From positions 248,001 to 312,000 of the forward strand of contig NZ_JAGSOA010000002.1 in the NCBI RefSeq assembly GCF_019754935.1: DNA of 64,000 nt, in the 5' to 3' direction. A model generated the notes under the pieces. It did not search any database and was not told the DNA's origin. It was given only the letters and a program-made list of their open reading frames with translations. Positions 1 to 9,117 of this stretch are shown in pieces. This DNA comes from Corynebacterium parakroppenstedtii (lineage in GTDB: Bacteria > Actinomycetota > Actinomycetes > Mycobacteriales > Mycobacteriaceae). A program made the position numbers and the translations under genes. Each line of letters begins with the position of its first letter. Position 1 is the stretch's first letter.

Positions 1-2683
1 GAGGAGCGGTCACCAGCAGCATGATGCTGACACCGATCAAGGTCGCCCCCGACACGATGGCCTGGGCCAACCCCTCCTGAAGGAACTTCGACAGGGAGTC
101 GATATCTGTGGTCATGCGGGTCATGATCCGCCCGGACTGAGTCGTTTCGAAGTAATCGAGCCCGAGCCGCTGAACATGAGCAAAGGACCGTAAACGAAGC
201 CCATAGAGCAACCGTTCACCCGCCCGCGAGGTCAAAATGGTGTTGATCGTGCTGGCAATCCATGCCGCCACCACGATGATCAGCCCCAACACGGTTGCGG
301 TGACCAGAGCGCCCGTATCTTTATTGCCGACGCCGGCATCAATGGCGTGACGCACGAGGGTGGGGAAGACGACGTCGGCAGTCACGAGGACGCATAACGT
401 GGCGATGATCGCTACGAGTAGCCACTTCACTGTGCTAAGTAACCCGCGCAAACTGAACGGCGTTGAGTCATTGCGGAACGATTCCGCATCAATCTTGGGT
501 TGTTCGGTAGCGGGGGAGAGCTTCTCCACCATCGCTAGGACTTCGGGTGTGGCGGGCATTCCGGTGGCTGAGCTTCCTTGGCCCAGGCCAGCGCCTAAAC
601 CGCTACCTGCAAGTGCGGTTCCCGACGCAGACAGGTCGTCCCCCGCGGTGGCTGCTGCGCCGGGTTCATCCATGTCCTGATCCGCGGGCCACAGCGTCGC
701 CAAGTCCGGTTCGTGTCCGTCGTCGAACGGGACGACGGATGCGTCGGCGTCGTGGCGGGGCAAGGCCATGAGCTCGGAAAAGTGTGGGCTCGATTCCTGA
801 AGCTCCTCCAGCGTTCCGTACGCGGTGACGGTGCCGGCTTCGACGAGTGCGATGTGGTCGGCCAGCGCAAGAGTGGAATGGCGGTGCGCGATAAGGAGCA
901 GAGCGACGGACCCCTTGCGGGCCTTCAACGCCGCGATGATGGCCGCTTCGGTCGTGGCGTCGATAGCCGAGGTCGCGTCGTCCAAAATAAGCACCCGCGC
1001 ACCAGAGACCAGTGCCCGCGCTAATGCGATCCGCTGTCGCTGACCACCCGATAGCGTCAGGCCACGTTCCCCAGCGACGGTGTCGTAGCCGTCCTCCAGC
1101 TCCATAATGAAGTCATGGGCGCTGGCATCCTTAGCTGCGGAGATAATGTCCTCATCCGTCGCCCGCGGGTTCGCCAGCGCAATGTTCTCGCGCACAGACC
1201 GCGAATACAGGAAGGGCTCATCGAAGACAGCGGAGACTGCGTGCCGTAGATCGCATTTCCGGACATCCGTGATATCGACGGACTCGTGGTCGGATCCAGA
1301 TCGGCCGACGAGTGATTCGTGCGTGCCGACGCCAGCGCCGACGTCACTATCGTCACCATCGACTTCGGTGCCGTCGTGGGTGCCGTCGTGTGCAGGGGAG
1401 GGATGCCCCGAGGTTGCTAATTGAATTGTCCCCTCTGAGGCTGGGTAAAATCCCTCGGCGAGCTGGACGAGCATACTTTTACCCGCGCCAGGCGGGCCGA
1501 CCAGCACAGTGGTCTCGCCGGGAGCAATGTCTAGGGAGAAGTGGTTGAGAATACGCTCACCCGCGGGCTTTGAGGCGTCCGTCGAGTTCGTCGTTGTACT
1601 GTCCGACGGCTCACTGCCAATGCCCGTTTGAGTATCCACGTCCGTCTGCGGCTGGTAGAAAGACACGTTATCGAAGGAAATCCCCAGCGGCCCGTCGGGA
1701 ATACGCGAGGGGGAAGCGGGATCAGAATCCGCCTCCAGATCGACAACATCGAAGACGCGGGACACGGATGACAAGGCCATCTGCATCGAGATCGCCATGT
1801 TGGATAACATGCGGCAAATGCCGGTCAGCGTCGTCAAGTACGTCGAAAACGCAAGGAAAATACCAATGGTGATGTGCCCGTTCAATGCCAGCCAACCACC
1901 GATCGCCACATTGGCCACCAACGCCAGGTTCGGCAGCTCAGCAAGCGTCGGCAAGAATTTCGCCTGTTGATTAGCAGCGCGCATCTGCAGCGCGTAGAGC
2001 GTCCGCCCCAGCTTGTCCAGAGTGGTGATCTCGCGCTCCTCCTGCGCGAACCCCTTAACCACTCGCACACCTGTCACGGTTTGCTCAACGTGGGTAGCAA
2101 CATTCGCGGCCTGCTGCTGAGCCGTCCAGGTCGACGCGAAAATCGATCGCTTACTCCATAAACCGACGATGACCAGGATCGGCGTCACGATCACCGCAGC
2201 CAGCGACATCTGCCACGACAGTGTGAACATGACCACAAGAATGATGGCAAACTTGACGACGCTTCCTGCGGCGAGCGGAAACATCGCGAGGAGCCCCTGG
2301 ACCATATTGAGGTCGGAAATTGAACGGGATACAACTTGCCCCGTGCGGATATCGTCCTGATCCTTACCGCCGAGTCGAACAAGGCTGCTAAGGACACGAA
2401 TCCTGAGCTCATGCTGCGCCCATTGGCTCATCTGCCCAGCTAGGTAGCGTCGCGAGAACTGGAACGCGTACCTCAAGAGCGCGATAACCACCATGACAAC
2501 GATCACAGCGGTCAGTGGCGTCCACCCGGTCGACGACGTTATCCACGACCACAAGGCGGTCGGGCGTGCTTGCTCCGTTGCCGTGTCGACGGCCCGCGCG
2601 GTGACAAGCGGAATCAAGATTTCTGCGATGGTAACGGCCAACGTGGCCGCCATCGCTCCCCACGTGTAGTACGGGTGAATCAT
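1..2683 (-). CDS. Fused double ABC exporter (TMD-NBD-TMD-NBD), partial
   Basis: This reading frame runs off the left edge. About 894 residues are visible: a first transmembrane domain, a first nucleotide-binding domain, then a hydrophilic linker and the start of a second transmembrane domain. NBD1 has a Walker A (GPPGAGKS), a signature motif (LSGGQ) and an H-loop (LIAHRHS). Its Walker B ends LILDDATSA, with Asp where the catalytic Glu normally sits, and the Q-loop Gln is replaced (VFDEPFL), so NBD1 is probably a degenerate ATP site. The layout and degenerate NBD1 resemble the M. tuberculosis multidrug exporter Rv0194. An acidic, Gly/Asp-rich insertion of about 45 residues follows Walker A. 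The start is uncertain: translation stays open upstream to a TAA at 2815-2817 with plausible family sequence (LRGLFHVC), but no ATG, GTG or TTG lies in that stretch. Substrate unknown; drug or lipid export is inferred. Confidence 0.85.
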   Translation of the reverse strand, partial: MIHPYYTWGAMAATLAVTIAEILIPLVTARAVDTATEQARPTALWSWITSSTGWTPLTAVIVVMVVIALLRYAFQFSRRYLAGQMSQWAQHELRIRVLSSLVRLGGKDQDDIRTGQVVSRSISDLNMVQGLLAMFPLAAGSVVKFAIILVVMFTLSWQMSLAAVIVTPILVIVGLWSKRSIFASTWTAQQQAANVATHVEQTVTGVRVVKGFAQEEREITTLDKLGRTLYALQMRAANQQAKFLPTLAELPNLALVANVAIGGWLALNGHITIGIFLAFSTYLTTLTGICRMLSNMAISMQMALSSVSRVFDVVDLEADSDPASPSRIPDGPLGISFDNVSFYQPQTDVDTQTGIGSEPSDSTTTNSTDASKPAGERILNHFSLDIAPGETTVLVGPPGAGKSMLVQLAEGFYPASEGTIQLATSGHPSPAHDGTHDGTEVDGDDSDVGAGVGTHESLVGRSGSDHESVDITDVRKCDLRHAVSAVFDEPFLYSRSVRENIALANPRATDEDIISAAKDASAHDFIMELEDGYDTVAGERGLTLSGGQRQRIALARALVSGARVLILDDATSAIDATTEAAIIAALKARKGSVALLLIAHRHSTLALADHIALVEAGTVTAYGTLEELQESSPHFSELMALPRHDADASVVPFDDGHEPDLATLWPADQDMDEPGAAATAGDDLSASGTALAGSGLGAGLGQGSSATGMPATPEVLAMVEKLSPATEQPKIDAESFRNDSTPFSLRGLLSTVKWLLVAIIATLCVLVTADVVFPTLVRHAIDAGVGNKDTGALVTATVLGLIIVVAAWIASTINTILTSRAGERLLYGLRLRSFAHVQRLGLDYFETTQSGRIMTRMTTDIDSLSKFLQEGLAQAIVSGATLIGVSIMLLVTAP

Positions 2684-2826
2684 GCATACGTGGAAAAGTC
2701 CACGTAGATCATGCTTCCGTGGGGCTTCGGCATCAGTCTTCTCACTGGCGACGGCGCCAGTGGAGGTGTCCTTGATGTTCGTCGTTGTTGTGTCCCTTGC
2801 TTCTGATGATTGTTAGCGTTTGCTCG

Positions 2827-3717
2827 TTAATCGCTGCTACTTTTGTCGTCGCTCTTGTCATCCCCGCTCTGGGCCATCTTTTCCCATGCGTTTTCTAACG
2901 CCGTGGCGGCGTCGGATGTTCCGGAGTCACCTTGCTCCAGGGCACGGTTCGTGTCGGGCCACACGAGCGGCGGGTCGCCCAAAGTTGCGCTGACGTGCTC
3001 GATGGCTTTCGACGCGATTTTCCTGTTGAGGGTGCCGCCCATGACCGCGCCAATACCCAGCGGTAGAGCCTTGGCAACCATGCTGGTGGCGGCCCGTTTA
3101 CGAATCTTCTTCAGCGCCATCGAGGCCAGCTGGTTATTGACCTGCCCAACAGCCGGCTGGCTCAAAGACCTCAAGCGGAACACACTTCCGCTTCCCAACA
3201 CTGTCGCGATGGCTTCGTTTGCCGACGACCCATTGATCGCGAGCAAAACGAGCGCGGTGCGGTCCTTGTGACGCGAAATGTCGATTCCTCGAAGGTACGC
3301 CGAGGACAGCGTGTACCACGTCGTGAGCTCGAGGAATAAGAACGCATCGCCCGTCGAGACACCTAAAGACGCGAGTGTGCCAACGCCGGGAACCGCAGCG
3401 GACGCTCCAGCACCCACACCTGTCGTCGTCGCGAGGCGTCGGAAGTGTTTATTAATGACTTCCTGGACCTGGGCGGGGCGATCCCCTTCGTGCTTGGATT
3501 TCACCATGTCGACATAACGCGCAATGGGTCTCACCTGTATTTCTGCGGCGCGTTCGACAGCCGAAAGGATCCGCGACGGCTTTTCATTAGCTTCGAGGTT
3601 GTCATTCTCGACGTTATCGCTGCCATCGAGCTCGTCGTCGGAGTGCTTGTCAGAGTGCTTTTTTGATGAGAAACGGTCTTTTATCGCGCTGGGTACAACG
3701 TTAAGTAATGAAGCCAT
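2827..3717 (-). CDS. Conserved hypothetical protein, EcsC-like
   Basis: A 296-residue protein. The first 60 residues or so are charged (KHSDKHSDDELDGS). The middle is a Gly/Ala-rich hydrophobic region containing PGVGTLASLG, followed by an aromatic helix (FLFLELTTWYTLSSAYLRG) and then RGIDISRHKDRTALVLLAI. The PGxGT and LRGID elements recall EcsC-family proteins, whose biochemical role is unknown. The C-terminal half has a further small-residue hydrophobic stretch (ALPLGIGAVMGGTLNRKIAS), and the tail is Ser/Asp-rich. It lies 143 bases upstream of the ABC exporter on the same strand, so the two may be cotranscribed. It is divergent from glyS. The family assignment is tentative; that it is a real gene is well supported by composition. 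Confidence 0.65.
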   Translation of the reverse strand: MASLLNVVPSAIKDRFSSKKHSDKHSDDELDGSDNVENDNLEANEKPSRILSAVERAAEIQVRPIARYVDMVKSKHEGDRPAQVQEVINKHFRRLATTTGVGAGASAAVPGVGTLASLGVSTGDAFLFLELTTWYTLSSAYLRGIDISRHKDRTALVLLAINGSSANEAIATVLGSGSVFRLRSLSQPAVGQVNNQLASMALKKIRKRAATSMVAKALPLGIGAVMGGTLNRKIASKAIEHVSATLGDPPLVWPDTNRALEQGDSGTSDAATALENAWEKMAQSGDDKSDDKSSSD

Positions 3718-3920
3718 GAAGACAATTCTATTAGGAGCCTATGACAAGCGGGTTCTCCTGTGTCCGTGTGTGGACGTGTCGTGCCTGTGGGCTAGGCTGG
3801 TGGACGCGATTATGTGTGGTGCGTCGGCGGCTTATCGCTGGGCGCATGACGCAGAATGTACCGGAAGTGAAGAACGCGTCGTTCGGCGTACCGCGTCGTG
3901 TGAAGTACAAGGAGATTTGC

Positions 3921-5303
3921 GTGGCTGCATCGGTAATTGACACTGTGGTGAACCTGTGTAAACGCAGGGGCTTGGTGTATCCGAGTGGTGAAATCTACGG
4001 GGGAACTCGGTCGGCGTGGGATTACGGTCCGCTCGGCGTTGAACTGAAGGAAAACATCAAGAAACAGTGGTGGCGGACATTCGTTCAGTCCCGCGGTGAC
4101 ATGGTGGGCCTTGATTCGTCCATTATTCTTCCGCGTGAAGTCTGGGTGTCCTCGGGCCACGTGAAGACGTTCACAGATCCGCTAGTCGAGTCTTTGCACA
4201 CGCACAAGCGGTACCGGGCTGACCACCTCATCGAGGCCTATGAGGCCAAGCATGGCCACCCGCCGGCTAACGGTCTTGCGGATGTCCCCGATCCAGAGAC
4301 CGGACAGCCGGGGGAGTGGACGGAGCCGCAGATGTTCTCCGGCTTGATGAAGACCTACCTCGGTCCCGTCGACAATGAAGAGGGGCTGCATTATCTCCGC
4401 CCGGAGACGGCCCAGGGCATTTTTGTGAACTTCAAGAATGTTCAGACGACGTCCCGCAAGAAACCGCCGTTCGGTATTGGCCAGCTGGGCAAGGCCTTCC
4501 GCAATGAGATCACGCCGGGGAACTTCATTTTCCGGACCCGTGAGTTTGAGCAGATGGAGATCGAGTATTTCGTTCCGCCTGCTGATGCCCCGCAGCACTT
4601 TGACCGCTGGGTTGAAGATTGCTGGAATTGGTTTGTTGACCTGGGCATTGATCCCGATCACCTGCGGAAGTTCGATGTTCCGGAGGATGAGCGCGCTCAC
4701 TACTCCGATCGGACGATCGACCTGGAGTATCAGTTCGGTTTCGCTGGCTCAGGCTGGGGTGAGCTCATGGGCATTGCGAACCGTACCGACTTTGACCTGC
4801 AGAGCCACATTAAGGGCTCGGGCGAGGACCTTAGCTTCTTTGATCAGCCCACCGGCGAGCGCTATGTCCCCTACGTCATTGAGCCGTCGTTTGGCCTGAC
4901 ACGCTCATTGATGGCCTTCCTTATCGACGCTTACCACGAGGATGAAGCTCCCAACGCCAAGGGTGGCGTGGATAAGCGCACGGTGCTGCGTCTGGATCGT
5001 CGCCTGGCTCCGGTGAAAGTGGCGGTTCTGCCGCTGTCGAAGAAGGACACGTTGACGCCGACGGCGGAGAAGGTGGCGCAGGACCTGCGCGGTTTGTGGA
5101 ACGTCGACTATGACATTTCGGGTGCGATTGGCCGGCGCTACCGCCGCCAAGATGAGATCGGTACGCCGTTCTGTGTGACCGTCGATTTCGACACGCTGGA
5201 TGATCACGCGGTGACTGTCCGCGAGCGCGACACGATGGAGCAGGAGCGCGTCAGCATTGACAAGTTGCAGGGTTACCTGGCTGAGCGGTTGGCAGGGTGC
5301 TAA
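3921..5303 (+). CDS. glyS: Glycine--tRNA ligase (dimeric class II type)
   Basis: Charges tRNA-Gly with glycine in the cytoplasm. The 460-residue product matches the single-chain alpha2 glycyl-tRNA synthetase in length and opens with the family sequence [20 protein letters not shown]. Class II motif 2 is seen as [20 protein letters not shown], and motif 3 as [10 protein letters not shown] near the catalytic-domain end. The C-terminal anticodon-binding domain ([11 protein letters not shown], then [20 protein letters not shown]) is complete. The frame is open upstream, but GTG at 3921 is chosen because AAGGAG (3909-3914) lies at good spacing and family homology begins there. The following gene starts on the next base after the stop codon. 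Confidence 0.96.
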   Translation: MAASVIDTVVNLCKRRGLVYPSGEIYGGTRSAWDYGPLGVELKENIKKQWWRTFVQSRGDMVGLDSSIILPREVWVSSGHVKTFTDPLVESLHTHKRYRADHLIEAYEAKHGHPPANGLADVPDPETGQPGEWTEPQMFSGLMKTYLGPVDNEEGLHYLRPETAQGIFVNFKNVQTTSRKKPPFGIGQLGKAFRNEITPGNFIFRTREFEQMEIEYFVPPADAPQHFDRWVEDCWNWFVDLGIDPDHLRKFDVPEDERAHYSDRTIDLEYQFGFAGSGWGELMGIANRTDFDLQSHIKGSGEDLSFFDQPTGERYVPYVIEPSFGLTRSLMAFLIDAYHEDEAPNAKGGVDKRTVLRLDRRLAPVKVAVLPLSKKDTLTPTAEKVAQDLRGLWNVDYDISGAIGRRYRRQDEIGTPFCVTVDFDTLDDHAVTVRERDTMEQERVSIDKLQGYLAERLAGC

Positions 5304-5966
5304 ATGAAACTATCGTGGGGTCCTCGTAAAGAAGACGGTGGCGTTGCCCACCTCGATCTTTTCCGTGACGACGAATTAATCGCGCGGTTTTCTCAGTCGA
5401 GGGAGCTGACATCGGCGCGGGTGAAGCCATCTTCGGAACCGAGTATGGATCCGGAGTCATGGTCGGAGTGGACATTTGTTCCACACACGAAGGGGAGACT
5501 GTCCGCGTCAGGGCCTGATGGGCAGAATTTCCACGCTGACCCGCAATCTCAGCGCGAGGGGGAAGAAGGGCAGATCGGGCGTGCGAAACGCGTGGCGCTT
5601 GACATGGGGAGCGCCGAGACGTCATCTGCCGATCCTGCTTCGGACAATGCGGGAGTATCCGAATCCATTGGCACGTCGGATGGCGTACCCGCGGTGAACA
5701 TCGTCAACTGCGGCAAGTTGGACTTCGTGTTCGAGACACCCGATGAGACGAAATTAGGGCAGTTCACCGGCGGTAATCGTGGCGTCCGGCACGTGGTTGT
5801 TGAGTTAGAGCCTGGCCAGGAGTCGGCGATGACCACCGAGCAACAGGTGTTCCTGGCCTGGGTTGCCCGGATGCAGTTGGAGTCGCAGTTGGTCACGAGC
5901 ACCTGGATGTGGACGGTGCTGTTGATCGTGCTCCTGCCATTTATGTTGTTGGTTTTCTTGCTGTAA
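5304..5966 (+). CDS. Hypothetical protein with C-terminal membrane anchor
   Basis: A 220-residue protein of unknown function whose ATG directly abuts the glyS stop codon, so translation is probably coupled. The N-terminal part (LSWGPRKEDGGVAHLDLF, then ELIARFSQSREL) looks like a small folded domain. A Ser/Asp/Glu-rich, probably disordered middle follows, then a second conserved-looking segment (KLDFVFETPDETKLGQF). The last 25 residues or so form one hydrophobic helix (WTVLLIVLLPFMLLVFLL), which would make it a tail-anchored protein with its bulk in the cytoplasm. No enzymatic motif is seen. It converges with the TPM-domain gene. Confidence 0.6.
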   Translation: MKLSWGPRKEDGGVAHLDLFRDDELIARFSQSRELTSARVKPSSEPSMDPESWSEWTFVPHTKGRLSASGPDGQNFHADPQSQREGEEGQIGRAKRVALDMGSAETSSADPASDNAGVSESIGTSDGVPAVNIVNCGKLDFVFETPDETKLGQFTGGNRGVRHVVVELEPGQESAMTTEQQVFLAWVARMQLESQLVTSTWMWTVLLIVLLPFMLLVFLL

Positions 5967-6052
5967 GACCCGATGGCCGGGAAGCGGGGGTGGCCACTAG
6001 GAGAGCGGCGGCCACCGGGCGACCGCCGACCACAGAGGACCGTCGGGGCGCG

Positions 6053-8323
6053 TTAGAACGCTCCGTCGAATCCGCTGCCCCCGTCGCTGAAACCGCCGTC
6101 GCCAAATCCGCCGAAGCCACCAAAGTCGTCGCCGAAGCCATCGCCGAACCCGCCGCCGTAGTTTCCGTATCCTCCGTAGTGGCCACCGCCGTGGAAGAGC
6201 GACGAGATCAGCATTCCGGCGATGAAGGCGCCGCCGTTGCCGCCGCCACCGAAGTAACTCTGATTGCGTCGAGTGAAGTCATCGATGTCGTTACGCGTGG
6301 CTTGCTCGGCCCGCCTGCCTAATTCGCCAGCGTGGCGTGCCTCCGAGATCGCACGTCGCGTGTCAGTGGTCCGCATCGACTGCGCCTGACTCAATTGCCG
6401 TTGAGCGTCAGAGAGCAGAGTTCGCGCCTGCGAGCCGACAGCTTGACCACGGGTCGAGATCAAACTATCCGCTGCCTCAATCTGTGCGGCCGCATCATCG
6501 CGCGTCCGATCGAAAACACGAAGCGCCCGGTTACGGTCCCGATCAGAGTCACGCGCTTGTTCAAGCAGCGCGTCGAGCTTTTCATCCGCCTCCAACAACC
6601 GCTTGTACATCGCCAGAGGATCAGCACCGGCTCGCGTGAGCTCTCCACCCTTCGCGCTGGTTGATCCACTTTCGTTCTGGTCGCCACCCGTAGTAAGAGC
6701 AGCCGCTGGCGTCCCCGTCGGCGCATCGATAGCGCGCGCATCCTCTATCGCATCCCATGCTTCAGTCGCGATCGCGTCCATCTTGTCGAAGTCGAACTGC
6801 GAACCCTGAGCACTTGCCCGCGCGCGAAGCTTTCCGGCCTCGGTGAGCTCGTCAGTGATCTCGTCAATGAGGGAGCGAATATTGCTCCGGGCCTCGGCAA
6901 TGCGCTCGTCGGCCTGCTCGATATCTGTGAGGAGGTCGTCCGCTTGGCCGGTGGTCATTTCCGCGGTGCGGATATATTCCACGAGCCCGCCCTGTTCACC
7001 TGCGGGTTGGCGGGTGAGGGCGCGGCCTTTATCGACGGCGCGCTCGGCGTTATCGAGGTGCTCGGTGGCAATATCAACATTGTCCGCAATGGAAGCCAGG
7101 GCATCGGAGGCGTATTTCGTACGCAGCTCGCTCAGCGTTGATGACGCTTGGGGAAGCCGGGCGCGAAGAGACACAATGCGTTGGGTAAGTTCGTCGAGCC
7201 GTCGGTCTGAATCGATGAGCAGTCCGCGAAGGCGAGCGAACTCGTCCGATTGCTTATCAAGGCCACGGTCAGCTTGCCCACATGAGCTCACAATATCTAC
7301 AAGCATGGCCTTGCGCTCTTCTTCGGAACGCACCGTTCCTGAATTAATTTTGCTGCGCAGCTGGAACGCCCTTTCCAGGGTCCGCTTTGAGTGATCCATG
7401 GCTCGCATGAAGGGCCGTGCCCGGTCTTCTCCGAATTCCGCAATGGCCAGCCGGAGTTCATCATCGGCTGTTCGAATCGACGCGTCCGTACTCGTGAGTT
7501 CTTCCTGTGCGCGTTCCTCCAGCACGGAATACGGCAATTCGTTGAGCGACGTCGTGTCATCCGGATTGATGGTTTGAGCATCTTTGACCATCGTTTCCTG
7601 CTGCTTCTTGGTGCGCCGCCGGTTCATGTACCACACGCCGCCACCTGCCGCAATGATGGCGATAGCTCCACCGCCCAGCCAGAACAGTGCCGCCGAATTA
7701 TCATTCGCATCCTTCGCGGCGTCGATCTTGTCGCTAATGACGGTATTCCAGTCGGGGTTATCCTCCGCGAGAGGCTCCTTGGCGGCCTCATACGTCTTCT
7801 TTGTCACGGCATTGCCGACGTTCCGCCCCCCGTACACCCCCTGCGTGCGCTTAGTGACGTCGAAAGCCACGATAAGCACATTGGACTGCGGGTTCTCCTG
7901 GAACCGCTCGTGCGCCCATTCTTTCCCCGACATGCTGCCAAAGCTGTTGGCGATGTAGACAGTCATGGCGATGTCATCGTCGACCTGTAGCTTCTTGATT
8001 TTCTCCGTCAGGTCTTTCTTCTGACTGTCGGTGAGGGCCCCAACGCTGTCATTGATGCGTTCACGGGTGGCCACACTAGAACCGCTAGTGTCGGTGGTTG
8101 ATCCTGTGGAGTCACTTTGAGCGACGACGTTGGTCTGCGCGGTTTGTGCCACCTGAGCTGAGGCTTCGGGCATGGTTGCGCTGCCCAGGAGTACCCCGCC
8201 CGTGAGTGTGAGCGCGGCTGCGGTTGCCGTGAGCCGCGCACCACGTCTGCGGGCGGTGCTCGCCGAATGGGCGACGTGTGTGGTGTGCTCAGTGGTGTAG
8301 TGGTCGTTCCGGATGACTGCCAT
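6053..8323 (-). CDS. Secreted/membrane TPM-domain protein with long coiled coil and Gly-rich tail
   Basis: A 756-residue surface protein. Residues 1-56 form a long signal peptide ending ASA-Q. A TPM domain at about 85-205 has NDSVGALTDSQKKDL and the GVYGGRNVG segment. One transmembrane helix (LFWLGGGAIAIIAAGGGVWYM, split here for length: LFWLGGGAIAI / IAAGGGVWYM) lies near 211-233 and is followed by basic residues. Then come some 440 residues of charged, heptad-rich coiled coil, and a final run of Gly with Phe, Asp and Tyr. TPM domains occur in acid phosphatases and photosystem repair factors in plants; their role in actinobacteria is not established. The TPM domain would be outside and the coiled coil inside. 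It is monocistronic, convergent with the glyS operon and divergent from the YdcF-family gene. Confidence 0.8.
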   Translation of the reverse strand: MAVIRNDHYTTEHTTHVAHSASTARRRGARLTATAAALTLTGGVLLGSATMPEASAQVAQTAQTNVVAQSDSTGSTTDTSGSSVATRERINDSVGALTDSQKKDLTEKIKKLQVDDDIAMTVYIANSFGSMSGKEWAHERFQENPQSNVLIVAFDVTKRTQGVYGGRNVGNAVTKKTYEAAKEPLAEDNPDWNTVISDKIDAAKDANDNSAALFWLGGGAIAIIAAGGGVWYMNRRRTKKQQETMVKDAQTINPDDTTSLNELPYSVLEERAQEELTSTDASIRTADDELRLAIAEFGEDRARPFMRAMDHSKRTLERAFQLRSKINSGTVRSEEERKAMLVDIVSSCGQADRGLDKQSDEFARLRGLLIDSDRRLDELTQRIVSLRARLPQASSTLSELRTKYASDALASIADNVDIATEHLDNAERAVDKGRALTRQPAGEQGGLVEYIRTAEMTTGQADDLLTDIEQADERIAEARSNIRSLIDEITDELTEAGKLRARASAQGSQFDFDKMDAIATEAWDAIEDARAIDAPTGTPAAALTTGGDQNESGSTSAKGGELTRAGADPLAMYKRLLEADEKLDALLEQARDSDRDRNRALRVFDRTRDDAAAQIEAADSLISTRGQAVGSQARTLLSDAQRQLSQAQSMRTTDTRRAISEARHAGELGRRAEQATRNDIDDFTRRNQSYFGGGGNGGAFIAGMLISSLFHGGGHYGGYGNYGGGFGDGFGDDFGGFGGFGDGGFSDGGSGFDGAF

Positions 8324-8406
8324 GATCTAAAGAATAGAGAAAACTGTGGAGTGTTTGCCTACACGCGTGTGCATGGGTGTAGGTTAGCGGGCTGTACCTG
8401 GCGGTC

Positions 8407-9072
8407 GTGGATGGAGGACGTGTGGGGCGTTGGTTGGGCCGGACTCTCTGGCGTGTGGTGGTTGGTGCCGTATTGGTCACCGCTGTATTGGTCTGCGGTA
8501 CGGCGTTGCGAATTTGGCAGTTTGCCCGCCATGATGACGACACTCCCTCTGATGTGATCGTCGTGATGGGGGCCGCACAGTACAACGGCACGCCGAGTGA
8601 ATGGTTCGCTGCGCGCCTAGACAAGGCGGCCACGATGTACCAGGAGGGCACTGCCCCCGTTATCGCGACTTTGGGCGGCAAACAGGAGGGTGACCAGTAC
8701 ACGGAGGCTGAGGCCGGAAAAATGTACTTGGAGAAGCTGGGCGTCCCGTCGTCGGCAATTGTTCCCATCAGTGATGGCTCGGATACCTTGACCTCTGCGC
8801 GGACCCTTGCGGAGTACTCGCACAATGAGAATCGTCATTGGTCTTCGGCCGTGGTGGTGACCGATCCGTGGCACGCGTTGCGTGCGCGCACGATGGTTCG
8901 GGATCAAGGGTTTACGACGCATTCTGTGTCGACTCGTCACGGGCCGTCGGTATGGTCGCGCGACGCGCAGTTTTCGGGGATTCTGCATGAGACCGGAGGT
9001 TTGATTTTTTATCAGGCGACGCATCGATCCAATGTGATCTCGGAGCAGAATGTTGAGGATTTGTTGAAGTAG
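8407..9072 (+). CDS. YdcF/SanA-family (DUF218) membrane protein
   Basis: A 221-residue protein with one N-terminal membrane helix (VVVGAVLVTAVLVCGTALRI) and an extracytoplasmic DUF218 domain. The family core is seen as DVIVVMGAAQYNG, then ARLDKAATMYQEG, then LEKLGVPSSAIVP and VVVTDPWHALRARTMVRDQG. Members such as SanA and ElyC act at the cell envelope in E. coli, but the biochemical activity here is unknown. Translation could start at GTG 8407 or at GTG 8422. GGAGGA at 8413-8418 sits too close to 8422 to decide, so the longer form is given. It precedes dgt by 45 bases on the same strand and may share its transcript. Confidence 0.82.
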   Translation: MDGGRVGRWLGRTLWRVVVGAVLVTAVLVCGTALRIWQFARHDDDTPSDVIVVMGAAQYNGTPSEWFAARLDKAATMYQEGTAPVIATLGGKQEGDQYTEAEAGKMYLEKLGVPSSAIVPISDGSDTLTSARTLAEYSHNENRHWSSAVVVTDPWHALRARTMVRDQGFTTHSVSTRHGPSVWSRDAQFSGILHETGGLIFYQATHRSNVISEQNVEDLLK

Positions 9073-9117
9073 GCGCGCCTCTAATTTTTTGCGGCGTGTA
9101 GTGCGACAATAGCGGGT

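Noticed and set aside
5989..6016. GGTGGCC/GGCCACC hairpin between convergent genes
   Set aside because: There is no T-run on either side and GC-rich hairpins are common in this DNA, so it is not listed as a terminator.
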